In this document: positions 1 to 5,405 of the stretch, piece by piece
Layout: every line of letters starts with the position of its first letter
Numbering within the stretch: the first letter of the stretch is position 1
Assembly: GCA_040080145.1 (NCBI GenBank)
Contig: JBEBJA010000244.1
Location: 1 to 5,405 of the forward strand
Length of the DNA: 5,405 nt
Direction: 5' to 3'
Source: JANXVY01 sp040080145
Lineage (GTDB): Bacteria > Pseudomonadota > Alphaproteobacteria > Rhizobiales > Hyphomicrobiaceae
Notes under the pieces: generated by a model
The model's database searches: none
What the model was told of the DNA's origin: nothing
Seen by the model: only the letters and a program-made list of their open reading frames with translations
Translations under genes and position numbers: made by a program

Positions 1-1
1 G

Positions 2-1120
2 GCGCTACAGCCGTTTTTGATGCCGGTGCTCCCAAAGCACATTTACGATGACGGCCAGGATATCAAGACGCACCCGCGCAACATGCAGAACGTGGTTGGA
101 TCCGGCCCGTTCAAAGTGGTTGAGCACGTGCAGGGGCAGCATCTCATCCTTGAGCGGTTCGACGGCTTTGTTCGCAAGGGACGTCCCTATCTGGATCGTC
201 TGATTATTGCCACGCAAAAGGATGTTGCCTCGCGTGTGATCTCATTCGAGAAGGCTGAGCTCGACTACGTGCCGTACTCCAGCTTCACCGAGCGCGATGT
301 GCTCCGCCTGCGCAAGAATGACAAGCTGCACCTGACCGAGGAAGGGTACGAGGCAGTGGGTCACATCAATTATCTTGAGTTCAACCTGCGCCGTGAGCCG
401 TTCAAAAACGTCAAGGTCCGCCAAGCTATCGCGCATGCTATCGACAAAGAGTTTATTGTGAAGTCGCTGTTCATGGACTCACCAAAGGCTGCGCACAGCA
501 TCCTGCATGTGACCAACCCGTTCTTCACCGACAACGTGCCGAAATTCACCGGCGGCGTCGACAAGGCCAACGCCTTGCTCGATGAGGCTGGCTTTAAGCC
601 GGACGCGAACGGCGTTCGCTTCAAGATGCAGCTGGAAGTGCCGAACTGGCTGCCGACCCATTTGGGGGTGATTGCTGAATACCTGCGTCCGCAGTTCAAG
701 AAAATCGGCATCGAGGTAACATTGCGTAAGGCTCCGGATTTCGCAACGTGGAGCCAACGCGTATCGAGCTTTGACTACGACGCGTCGATGAATGCGATTT
801 TCAATTACCCCGATCCGGTCATCGGCGTGCACCGTCTTTTTTCATGCAAGAACATACGCAATCAAATCTGGACGAACACCCAGGGCTATTGCAACGAACG
901 CGTCGACGCGCTGATGGACAAGGCCGCCGCTGAGGTCGATCTCTCCGAACGGAAAAAGCAGTACATCGAGTTCCAGCAAATTCTAGCAGAAGAACAGGCT
1001 CTCGTTTACCTGACGCACATGCAATACACGACCGCCCAGCACAAATACGTGCGTGGTGTTCCGAAGGGGCCATGGGGCTCGCTCAATCCGTGGGATGAAA
1101 TGTACTTCGACAAGAAGTGA
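2..1120 (+). CDS. ABC transporter periplasmic substrate-binding protein, family 5 (DppA/OppA-like), 5'-truncated
   Basis: This is the periplasmic ligand receptor of a peptide-type ABC importer. The visible part is 372 residues ending in TGA at 1118-1120; the frame is open to the window edge. The family is usually about 500-550 residues, so roughly the first third, with the signal peptide, lies upstream. The TTG/ATG at 17-22 are internal codons. Family marks, numbered from the first visible codon, are GSGPFK at 33-38 followed by the LILERF strand and GRPYLDRL (60-67). VRQAIAHAID (139-148) and the KANALLDEAGF helix are typical of the SBP_bac_5 C-terminal lobe. Two cysteines, C282 and C297, could form a periplasmic disulfide (inference). 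The protein ends in WDEMYFDKK, a normal C-terminus. It is the first visible gene of the operon, 32 bases before the DppB-like permease. The family call is firm; the ligand (dipeptide, oligopeptide or another small molecule) cannot be told from this sequence. Confidence 0.95.
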   Translation, partial: ALQPFLMPVLPKHIYDDGQDIKTHPRNMQNVVGSGPFKVVEHVQGQHLILERFDGFVRKGRPYLDRLIIATQKDVASRVISFEKAELDYVPYSSFTERDVLRLRKNDKLHLTEEGYEAVGHINYLEFNLRREPFKNVKVRQAIAHAIDKEFIVKSLFMDSPKAAHSILHVTNPFFTDNVPKFTGGVDKANALLDEAGFKPDANGVRFKMQLEVPNWLPTHLGVIAEYLRPQFKKIGIEVTLRKAPDFATWSQRVSSFDYDASMNAIFNYPDPVIGVHRLFSCKNIRNQIWTNTQGYCNERVDALMDKAAAEVDLSERKKQYIEFQQILAEEQALVYLTHMQYTTAQHKYVRGVPKGPWGSLNPWDEMYFDKK

Positions 1121-1123
1121 GGT

Positions 1124-1147
1124 CGCGCGCGAGCCAAGTGTAAAGGA
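1124..1147 (+). promoter_or_regulatory. Intercistronic gap with 10-bp palindrome and Shine-Dalgarno of the first permease
   Basis: The 32-base gap between the binding-protein stop and the first permease holds the perfect palindrome TCGCGCGCGA (1123-1132). It also holds an AAGGA Shine-Dalgarno (1143-1147), five bases before the ATG at 1153, which fixes that start. This is the only real gap in the operon. Binding-protein genes are often expressed more than their membrane partners, sometimes through hairpins in this gap. The palindrome here is too compact to form a convincing stable hairpin, so that role is speculative; the ribosome binding site is well supported. Confidence 0.6.
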
Positions 1148-1152
1148 ACCCC

Positions 1153-2139
1153 ATGCGTATTGTGAGCATCGTTGCCGAGCGGCTCGCCTACGGCATTGGC
1201 TTGCTCGTGGCAGTGCTGGTATTGAACTTTTTTCTGATCCGTTTGGCACCCGGTGATCCCGTCCAATTCCTTATCGGAGAAATGGGTGGCGCCAGTGAGC
1301 AGTTTGTTCGAGAGATTCGGGCCAGTTATGGTCTCGACCGGCCGCTTTTGGAGCAGCTCGGAATTTATCTTTTAAAGGCCGCGCAGGGCGATCTCGGCCG
1401 GTCCTTTTACTACAACTCGCCGGTGCTCGATCTTTTTCTAAGCCGGGCTGGTCCGACGATCCTGCTGATTGCTACAGCGACTGTTGTCTCGCTGGTCGCC
1501 GGCACTGTCCTCGGCGTTCTCTCGTCACGCAGACCGGACGGTCTTTTCAGCACGGTCGTAACCGTGTTTTCACTAATCGGCTATGCAGCCCCTGTGTTCT
1601 GGACCGGACTACTGCTTGTCATCCTGTTCGCTTCGTATCTGCCAATCTTTCCCGTGCAGGGCATGCGCAATCTGGCGCTACAAGGCAACGCTTTGACGGT
1701 GGCACTCGACATTGCCCACCATTTGGTGCTGCCAGCGTTGACGCTGTCGATCATTTATATGGCACAATACAGCCGACTTGCGCGCGCCAGCATGCTGGAA
1801 GTGCTCGGCTCCGATTATGTCCGGACTGCGCGCGCGAAAGGCGTGTCGGAAACAAATGTCGTCTTTAAGCACGCGCTGCGTAACGCCATCCTGCCAGTCA
1901 TCACCATCACGGGGCTACACTTCGGCCAGTTGTTGTCAGGCGCCGTGTTGGTCGAGGCGGTGTTCAATTGGCCTGGTCTTGGTACGCTCGCCTACGACTC
2001 GATTCTGCGGCGCGATTACCCGACTATACTCGGCCTGCTGTTCTTTGCCGCCATCATGGTTGTGATCGCCAATGTCCTGACAGACCTTTGCTACGCCTGG
2101 GCCGATCCCCGTATCAAGACCGGGCGGCAGTCGGCATGA
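1153..2139 (+). CDS. Peptide-type ABC transporter permease, DppB-like
   Basis: Inner-membrane subunit that forms half of the translocation pore with the DppC-like protein. The 328 residues match the usual DppB/OppB length. An N-terminal membrane helix (about 11-30, ending in LIRLAPGDP) is followed by a periplasmic stretch with the family's YGLDRPLLEQ and GDLGRSF motifs (59-85). The BPD_transp_1 core then has helices near 101-125, 135-162, 186-205, 248-270 and 292-312. The cytoplasmic EAA loop, which docks on an ATPase, lies at about 211-250; its core DYVRTARAKG keeps the conserved glycine (G230) and ends in ILPVI. VEAVFNWPGLG (267-277) is also characteristic. The ATG at 1153 is chosen because AAGGA lies five bases upstream and because the first helix begins at once. 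The stop overlaps the next gene's start by four bases. Family assignment is secure; the substrate is unknown. Confidence 0.96.
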   Translation: MRIVSIVAERLAYGIGLLVAVLVLNFFLIRLAPGDPVQFLIGEMGGASEQFVREIRASYGLDRPLLEQLGIYLLKAAQGDLGRSFYYNSPVLDLFLSRAGPTILLIATATVVSLVAGTVLGVLSSRRPDGLFSTVVTVFSLIGYAAPVFWTGLLLVILFASYLPIFPVQGMRNLALQGNALTVALDIAHHLVLPALTLSIIYMAQYSRLARASMLEVLGSDYVRTARAKGVSETNVVFKHALRNAILPVITITGLHFGQLLSGAVLVEAVFNWPGLGTLAYDSILRRDYPTILGLLFFAAIMVVIANVLTDLCYAWADPRIKTGRQSA

Positions 2140-3020
2140 CCAACACGGCAATCCCTTCTGAAAACGACATTGTAGCATCGAGCCCGACACGCGAAGCGCT
2201 GCACATGTTCTTGCGCAATCGCGCCGCCGTGCTCGGTGTCATCCTGTTGTCAGCTGTGCTGCTGTTGACCATCGTCGGCCGCATCGTCTATGCCGTCGAT
2301 CCGTTTGACATCGTAGGCGCACCGTTCACAGCGCCCTGGACAGACAAATCCGTCCCGCTCGGCACCGATCATCTTGGTCGCAACATCCTGGCAGGTTTAA
2401 TCAGCGGCGGGCTCGCGACGCTGACAGTTGGCGGTGCGGCGGCGCTGCTAACGCTGGGGATCGGTCTGCTTGTCGGCGCGCTAGCTGGTTACTTTGGTGG
2501 TTGGGTCGATGAGATGCTCATGCGCTTAACCGAATTCTTCCAGGTGCTACCGTCGCTCATTCTCGCCATGGTTCTGGTCAGCTTATTCTCGCCCACCTTG
2601 ACGACTGTGACCATTGCCATTGGTTTAGTGAGTTGGCCGACGACCGCGCGGCTGACGCGTGCCGAGTTCCTCAAACTGAAGCAACTCGAATACGTCAAAT
2701 CTGCCCGCGCCATCGCCTGCAGTGATGCCTACATCATCACGCGCATCATTCTACCAAACGCGCTGCCGCCGCTGGTCATTTCCGCGACGTTGGTAATCGG
2801 GGCTGCTATCCTGTTTGAGGCAGGATTGTCGTTCCTTGGCCTTGGCGATCCCAACATCATGAGCTGGGGGCTGATGATCGGCACAGGCCGACCCTACGCA
2901 CTTGATGCGTGGTGGGTGATAGCCTTACCAGGTTTTGCGATTTTCCTGACGGTTCTAGCCGTCAGCCTGATCGGTGATGGGCTTAACGATGCCTTCAATC
3001 CGAAGCTGCGTGACCGATGA
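2136..3020 (+). CDS. Peptide-type ABC transporter permease, DppC-like
   Basis: Second membrane subunit of the importer, 294 residues, normal for DppC/OppC. The start is the ATG at 2136 inside the ATGA overlap with the previous stop. The frame is open further upstream, but a start there would bury some 170 bases in the DppB-like gene and add residues absent from the family. Order of parts: a cytoplasmic tail with the OppC_N-type FLRNRAAVLG stretch (25-34); first helix about 33-52; PLGTDHLGRNILAGLISG (74-91), the family signature before the core; core helices near 92-120, 136-158, 214-232 and 256-280. The EAA loop is at about 177-212 and ends in ILPNALPP. LSFLGLGDPN (231-240) is diagnostic for DppC proteins. 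One oddity is that the usually conserved EAA-loop glycine is alanine (RAIACSD, A194). No strong Shine-Dalgarno is visible, so translation probably depends on coupling. Confidence 0.96.
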   Translation: MTNTAIPSENDIVASSPTREALHMFLRNRAAVLGVILLSAVLLLTIVGRIVYAVDPFDIVGAPFTAPWTDKSVPLGTDHLGRNILAGLISGGLATLTVGGAAALLTLGIGLLVGALAGYFGGWVDEMLMRLTEFFQVLPSLILAMVLVSLFSPTLTTVTIAIGLVSWPTTARLTRAEFLKLKQLEYVKSARAIACSDAYIITRIILPNALPPLVISATLVIGAAILFEAGLSFLGLGDPNIMSWGLMIGTGRPYALDAWWVIALPGFAIFLTVLAVSLIGDGLNDAFNPKLRDR

Positions 3021-4015
3021 GCGAGCGCGAAACGATCCTGCGCGTCGAAAACCTTTGCGTCGAGTTCAAGACGCGGGCCGGCACTGCGCGGGTCCTTGAT
3101 GGCGTCGACTTGACCCTCACCCAAGGGGAGACACTCGGAATCGTCGGCGAGTCCGGTTGCGGCAAGAGTATGACAGCACTGTCAATCATGCGGCTGGTAC
3201 CAACGCCACCTGGACGGATCGTGGCCGGTACTATCAACTTGCGTGGGGAAGATCTGCTGAAGGCGTCGGACCAACGGATGCGCGAGTTGCGGGGCGACCG
3301 CATCTCGATGATTTTTCAAGAACCGATGACATCGCTCAACCCAGTCTTCACCATCGGTGCTCAGATCGCTGAGGCTGTAAGGTTGCATAAGCCGATCTCC
3401 GGGGCAGAGGCAGCAGCAAAGGCCGTCGAGATGCTGCGGGTCGTGCGAATTCCCGACGCAGAACAGCGCGTTCACGATTATCCACATCAACTCTCCGGCG
3501 GCATGCGGCAACGCGTGATGATAGCTATGGCGCTGGTCTGCCAGCCGGACGTTCTCATTGCAGATGAACCAACCACGGCACTCGACGTCACTGTGCAGGC
3601 GCAGATCTTTGATCTGTTGTCTGACCTCAAGCAACGGAATGGCACGTCAATTATTCTCATCACGCACAACATCGGGGCCATCGCCGAGATGGCGGATCGT
3701 GTTGCTGTGATGTACGCGGGCCGCAAAGTCGAAGAGGGGACTGTTGCATCGGTTTTGAGCAACCCCCAACATCCCTACACACGTGGCCTGATTGCTTGCG
3801 TGCCACACCTCGATGATGGCGACGCAGAAATGGATACCGATCTGGCAGAGATCCCGGGCATGGTGCCCTCCATTCTGAAGCTCGGCATGGGGTGCGCCTT
3901 CGCCCCGCGCTGCAAGCATGCGATGGATCGGTGTCGTGTCGAACAGCCTGCGGTAACGTCAGTAACGGACACGCATCGCGTTCGCTGCTTCCTGCATCAG
4001 GGGGCGCCATCGTGA
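3017..4015 (+). CDS. Peptide-type ABC transporter ATP-binding protein, DppD-like
   Basis: Cytoplasmic ATPase, one of the two nucleotide-binding subunits that power uptake; 332 residues, typical for DppD/OppD. Visible motifs: Walker A GESGCGKS (44-51), Q-loop glutamine Q101 in FQEPMTSLNP, signature LSGGM (159-163), Walker B VLIADE with catalytic E184, D-loop TALD, and switch histidine H217. The residue after that histidine is Asn (THNIG), where THDLG is usual. The C-terminal oligo_HPY-type extension carries HPYTRGL (252-258) and four cysteines (C293, C299, C306, C324). Their spacing matches the cluster that binds [4Fe-4S] in structurally studied Dpp/Opp ATPases; metal binding here is inferred. 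The start ATG overlaps the preceding stop (ATGA, 3017-3020), and the N-terminus ILRVENLCVEF begins as expected for the fold. All nucleotide-binding motifs are intact. It pairs with the downstream DppF-like subunit. Confidence 0.96.
   Translation: MSERETILRVENLCVEFKTRAGTARVLDGVDLTLTQGETLGIVGESGCGKSMTALSIMRLVPTPPGRIVAGTINLRGEDLLKASDQRMRELRGDRISMIFQEPMTSLNPVFTIGAQIAEAVRLHKPISGAEAAAKAVEMLRVVRIPDAEQRVHDYPHQLSGGMRQRVMIAMALVCQPDVLIADEPTTALDVTVQAQIFDLLSDLKQRNGTSIILITHNIGAIAEMADRVAVMYAGRKVEEGTVASVLSNPQHPYTRGLIACVPHLDDGDAEMDTDLAEIPGMVPSILKLGMGCAFAPRCKHAMDRCRVEQPAVTSVTDTHRVRCFLHQGAPS
3999..4004 (+). promoter_or_regulatory. Shine-Dalgarno supporting the GTG start of the DppF-like gene
   Basis: AGGGGG lies seven bases before the GTG at 4012, inside the end of the DppD-like gene. 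It supports this GTG as the start, rather than the longer in-frame opening from 3892. The GTGA overlap with the DppD stop repeats the coupling pattern of the two upstream junctions. Confidence 0.6.
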
Positions 4016-5037
4016 CCTCCGATCTTCTGCTCGACGTCCGCGATCTGAAGGTTCACTTCTCGGCCAAACGCGTTGGATTGTTCGGCCCGCGTCGTACAGT
4101 CCATGCGGTCGACGGCGTCTCCTTGTCGATCACGCGTGGCGCAACGCTCGGCCTTGTTGGAGAGTCCGGCTCCGGAAAAACTACGACGGCGCAAGCTATC
4201 ATGCGCCTGGTGCCCGCGACCTCAGGATTTATCGATCTGGATGGGCAAAGCTTTCTTGAACTAGATGCCGCTGCCCTCATACAGGCACGGCGCAAGATCC
4301 AGATGATCTTCCAAGACCCTTATTCCTCGCTCAATCCACGACGGCGCGCCGGAGCTATCGTGCGCGAGCCGATGGATCGCATGAACATTCGCCGCGCAGA
4401 AGAGCGCGACGATCGAGTCGCAGAATTATTCCAGGTCGTGGGCTTGCGGCCCGAGCAGCGCATACTGTTCCCGCATCAATTCTCCGGTGGACAGCGTCAA
4501 CGCATCGGCATTGCTCGAGCGCTGGCAACCGAGCCCAAGTTGCTGGTGTGTGATGAGCCGGTATCCGCGCTCGATGTAGCTATCCAGGCGCAAGTTCTCA
4601 ATTTGATGCGGCGCCTGCAAAGCCAACTCGGCCTGTCGATGCTCTTCATTTCCCATGATCTCGGCGTCGTCAGGCATGTTTGCCAAGACATCGCCGTGAT
4701 GTACCTCGGTCGTATTGTCGAACAGGCAGACCGCGTATCGTTATTTCGTCGCCCGTTACACCCCTATACATCGGCACTTATTTCGTCCGTTCCGTCAGCA
4801 CGGATCGGTTCAGAGCCACGTCAGAAGCGCATCAAGCTGGAAGGTGATCCGCCAAGTCCGATTGATCTTCCGCCCGGCTGTAGCTTCGCTGGGCGCTGCC
4901 CGTACGCTGTCGATCGGTGCAGAAGGGATCGGCCGGAGCTTAAGATGTTGCCGAGTGGCCGACGCGTAGCGTGCCACCTCGTCGACGCTGATGAGAGACC
5001 ACCCGATCAGGCGCGACTGTCGACCCAAGCCGGGTGA
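4012..5037 (+). CDS. Peptide-type ABC transporter ATP-binding protein, DppF-like
   Basis: Second cytoplasmic ATPase, 341 residues from the GTG at 4012 to the TGA at 5035-5037. The insert FSAKRVGLFGPRRTVHAVDG (16-35) before the first strand of the core is typical of DppF/OppF and separates it from the DppD type. Motifs: Walker A GESGSGKT (50-57), Q-loop Q101 in FQDPYSSLNPR, signature FSGGQ (157-161, Phe where Leu is commoner), Walker B LLVCDE with E182, D-loop SALD, and H215 in SHDLG. The C-terminal extension has HPYTSAL (250-256) and four cysteines (C290, C296, C303, C321) that mirror those of the DppD-like partner and may hold an Fe-S cluster (inference from the family). The start is chosen from the GTGA overlap and upstream AGGGGG; the open frame extends to 3892, but those residues read through the DppD gene in another frame and look unlike the family. 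It is the last gene of the operon. Confidence 0.95.
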   Translation: MTSDLLLDVRDLKVHFSAKRVGLFGPRRTVHAVDGVSLSITRGATLGLVGESGSGKTTTAQAIMRLVPATSGFIDLDGQSFLELDAAALIQARRKIQMIFQDPYSSLNPRRRAGAIVREPMDRMNIRRAEERDDRVAELFQVVGLRPEQRILFPHQFSGGQRQRIGIARALATEPKLLVCDEPVSALDVAIQAQVLNLMRRLQSQLGLSMLFISHDLGVVRHVCQDIAVMYLGRIVEQADRVSLFRRPLHPYTSALISSVPSARIGSEPRQKRIKLEGDPPSPIDLPPGCSFAGRCPYAVDRCRRDRPELKMLPSGRRVACHLVDADERPPDQARLSTQAG

Positions 5038-5050
5038 GACTTTAGCCACA

Positions 5051-5088
5051 AGGAGAAAGACGGCGTGCGCATTTGGCGGGTGATGTAG
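5051..5088 (+). other. Strong Shine-Dalgarno with a 7-codon open frame after the operon
   Basis: AGGAG (5051-5055) is followed nine bases later by GTG (5065-5067), which opens a frame of only seven codons (MRIWRVM) closed by TAG at 5086-5088. It begins 28 bases after the DppF-like stop, where the next gene of an operon would be expected. It may be a tiny peptide, the remains of a lost gene's start, or chance. I do not recognise the peptide. In the neighbouring frame the sequence stays open from 5073 into the tRNA gene, but that frame has no recognisable domain. Confidence 0.2.
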
Positions 5089-5132
5089 TGCGCGTTCGTT
5101 TTGACTGCGTGAGCGTCGGCGAAGGCCGTTTG

Positions 5133-5153
5133 ACCTGCGACATGTCGTCAGGT
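5133..5153. repeat. Bulged inverted repeat with perfect 10-bp core (operator-like dyad or RNA hairpin)
   Basis: The core CGACATGTCG (5138-5147) is a perfect palindrome. The symmetry continues outward as ACCTG (5133-5137) and CAGGT (5149-5153), with one extra T at 5148. As RNA it would fold into an eight-pair stem with a single bulge and a CATG loop. No run of T follows, so it is not a standard intrinsic terminator. It sits about 95 bases after the DppF-like stop, outside any supported gene. It could protect the 3' end of the operon mRNA or be a protein-binding site; neither can be decided from the sequence. Confidence 0.5.
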
Positions 5154-5185
5154 GGGGGCGCTACCTATGGGAAGCGGGGTGCCAA

Positions 5186-5199
5186 CTGCAATCGTGCAG
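5186..5199. repeat. Small inverted repeat
   Basis: CTGCA (5186-5190) and TGCAG (5195-5199) form a five-base stem around an ATCG loop. It is small and could be chance, but it is one of several dyads between the operon and the tRNA gene. Confidence 0.3.
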
Positions 5200-5215
5200 A
5201 ACTTGCGAACACCAT

Positions 5216-5271
5216 CCGGTTTGCTACCCCGGTGCTACACAACCAGCTTTTCTGGTTTGACCGGTTGCTAT
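5216..5271 (+). repeat. Three imperfect copies of a CCGGT(TT)GCTAC motif
   Basis: The copies are CCGGTTTGCTAC (5216-5227), CCGGTGCTAC (5229-5238) and CCGGTTGCTAT (5261-5271). They differ in the number of T residues after CCGG and in the last base. The first two are nearly adjacent; the third follows a separate hairpin (5241-5257). Function unknown. The spacing is irregular and the units are short, so this is not a CRISPR array, and local duplication or chance is possible. Confidence 0.4.
5241..5257. repeat. Perfect 6-bp inverted repeat hairpin
   Basis: AACCAG (5241-5246) and CTGGTT (5252-5257) are exact complements around a CTTTT loop. No T-run follows directly on either strand. It lies just ahead of the terminator-like element at 5261-5281 and may form part of a compound structure with it. 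Confidence 0.4.
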
Positions 5272-5281
5272 CCGGATTTTT
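5261..5281 (+). terminator. Weak candidate intrinsic terminator of the transporter operon
   Basis: CCGG (5261-5264) can pair with CCGG (5272-5275) around a seven-base loop, and five T residues follow at 5277-5281. A longer alternative pairs ATCCGG (5214-5219) with CCGGAT (5272-5277), enclosing the 5241-5257 hairpin and again ending at the T-run. The four-pair stem alone is weak. Position supports the call: it lies after the last operon gene and before the opposing tRNA, in a stretch that turns AT-rich. Rho-dependent termination is equally possible. Confidence 0.35.
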
Positions 5282-5306
5282 AAGTTGTTGTTTTTATTCG
5301 AAAATT

Positions 5307-5383
<77 letters not shown>

Positions 5384-5405
5384 TCACCAATGATCTGCAC
5401 CCTGT

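Noticed and set aside
17..22. TTG/ATG as a start of the binding protein
   Set aside because: The frame is open to the window edge and the protein would lack its signal peptide and N-terminal lobe, so these are internal codons of a gene cut by the window.
370..832. Antisense open frames of about 113-117 residues opposite the binding-protein gene
   Set aside because: They mirror the codon pattern of the sense gene, have no recognisable domain or ribosome binding site, and overlap a clear family member.
1123..1132. TCGCGCGCGA palindrome as a terminator between binding protein and permease
   Set aside because: There is no loop or T-run, and the downstream permease clearly belongs to the same operon. 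It is noted only as part of the gap.
1968..2135. Longer N-terminus for the DppC-like permease
   Set aside because: It would overlap the DppB-like gene by about 170 bases and add unrelated residues. The ATG at 2136 in the ATGA overlap gives the family length.
3182..3634. 150-residue antisense open frame opposite the DppD-like ATPase
   Set aside because: It is opposite intact ATPase motifs (signature and Walker B), with no family resemblance of its own; a shadow of the sense gene.
3892..4011. Longer N-terminus for the DppF-like ATPase from the ATG at 3892
   Set aside because: The extra 40 residues are an off-frame reading of the cysteine-rich end of the DppD-like gene. GTG at 4012 has a Shine-Dalgarno and the same overlap pattern as the other junctions.
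5216..5271. CRISPR-like array
   Set aside because: There are only three short imperfect units of 10-12 bases with no regular spacers.

Overview
The window is an ordinary chromosomal stretch of a proteobacterium. It holds one almost complete dipeptide/oligopeptide-type ABC importer operon on the + strand (positions 2-5037) and, converging on it from the - strand, an initiator tRNA-fMet gene (5307-5383). Moderately high GC, tight 4-base start/stop overlaps and the tRNA sequence suggest an alphaproteobacterium. The tRNA has A29:U41 in place of the first of the usual three G:C anticodon-stem pairs, a variation I recall from rhizobia, so Hyphomicrobiales (Rhizobiales) is my best guess. This placement is an inference from few characters.

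Layout. Positions 2-1120 encode the C-terminal 372 residues of a periplasmic family-5 solute-binding protein, whose signal peptide and N-terminus lie before the window. After a 32-base gap comes a DppB-type permease (1153-2139). It is followed without any gap by a DppC-type permease (2136-3020), a DppD-type ATPase (3017-4015) and a DppF-type ATPase (4012-5037). Each of the last three genes begins inside the stop codon of the gene before it (ATGA, ATGA, GTGA), which points to one mRNA with translational coupling.

How the genes work together. The binding protein captures a peptide or peptide-like ligand in the periplasm and delivers it to the DppB/DppC membrane heterodimer. The DppD/DppF heterodimer hydrolyses ATP to drive uptake. 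The substrate cannot be read from this sequence: the family also includes importers for nickel, opines, glutathione and other small molecules.

The 269 bases between the operon and the tRNA (5038-5306) contain no gene I can support. They do contain a well-placed Shine-Dalgarno sequence leading into a 7-codon open frame, a strong bulged palindrome (5133-5153), smaller hairpins (5186-5199, 5241-5257), a short motif repeated three times, and a weak terminator-like element near 5261-5281. I see no mobile element, CRISPR array or undescribed system. The observations most worth a second look are the tRNA stem variant, the structured 3' region and the tiny open frame after the operon.
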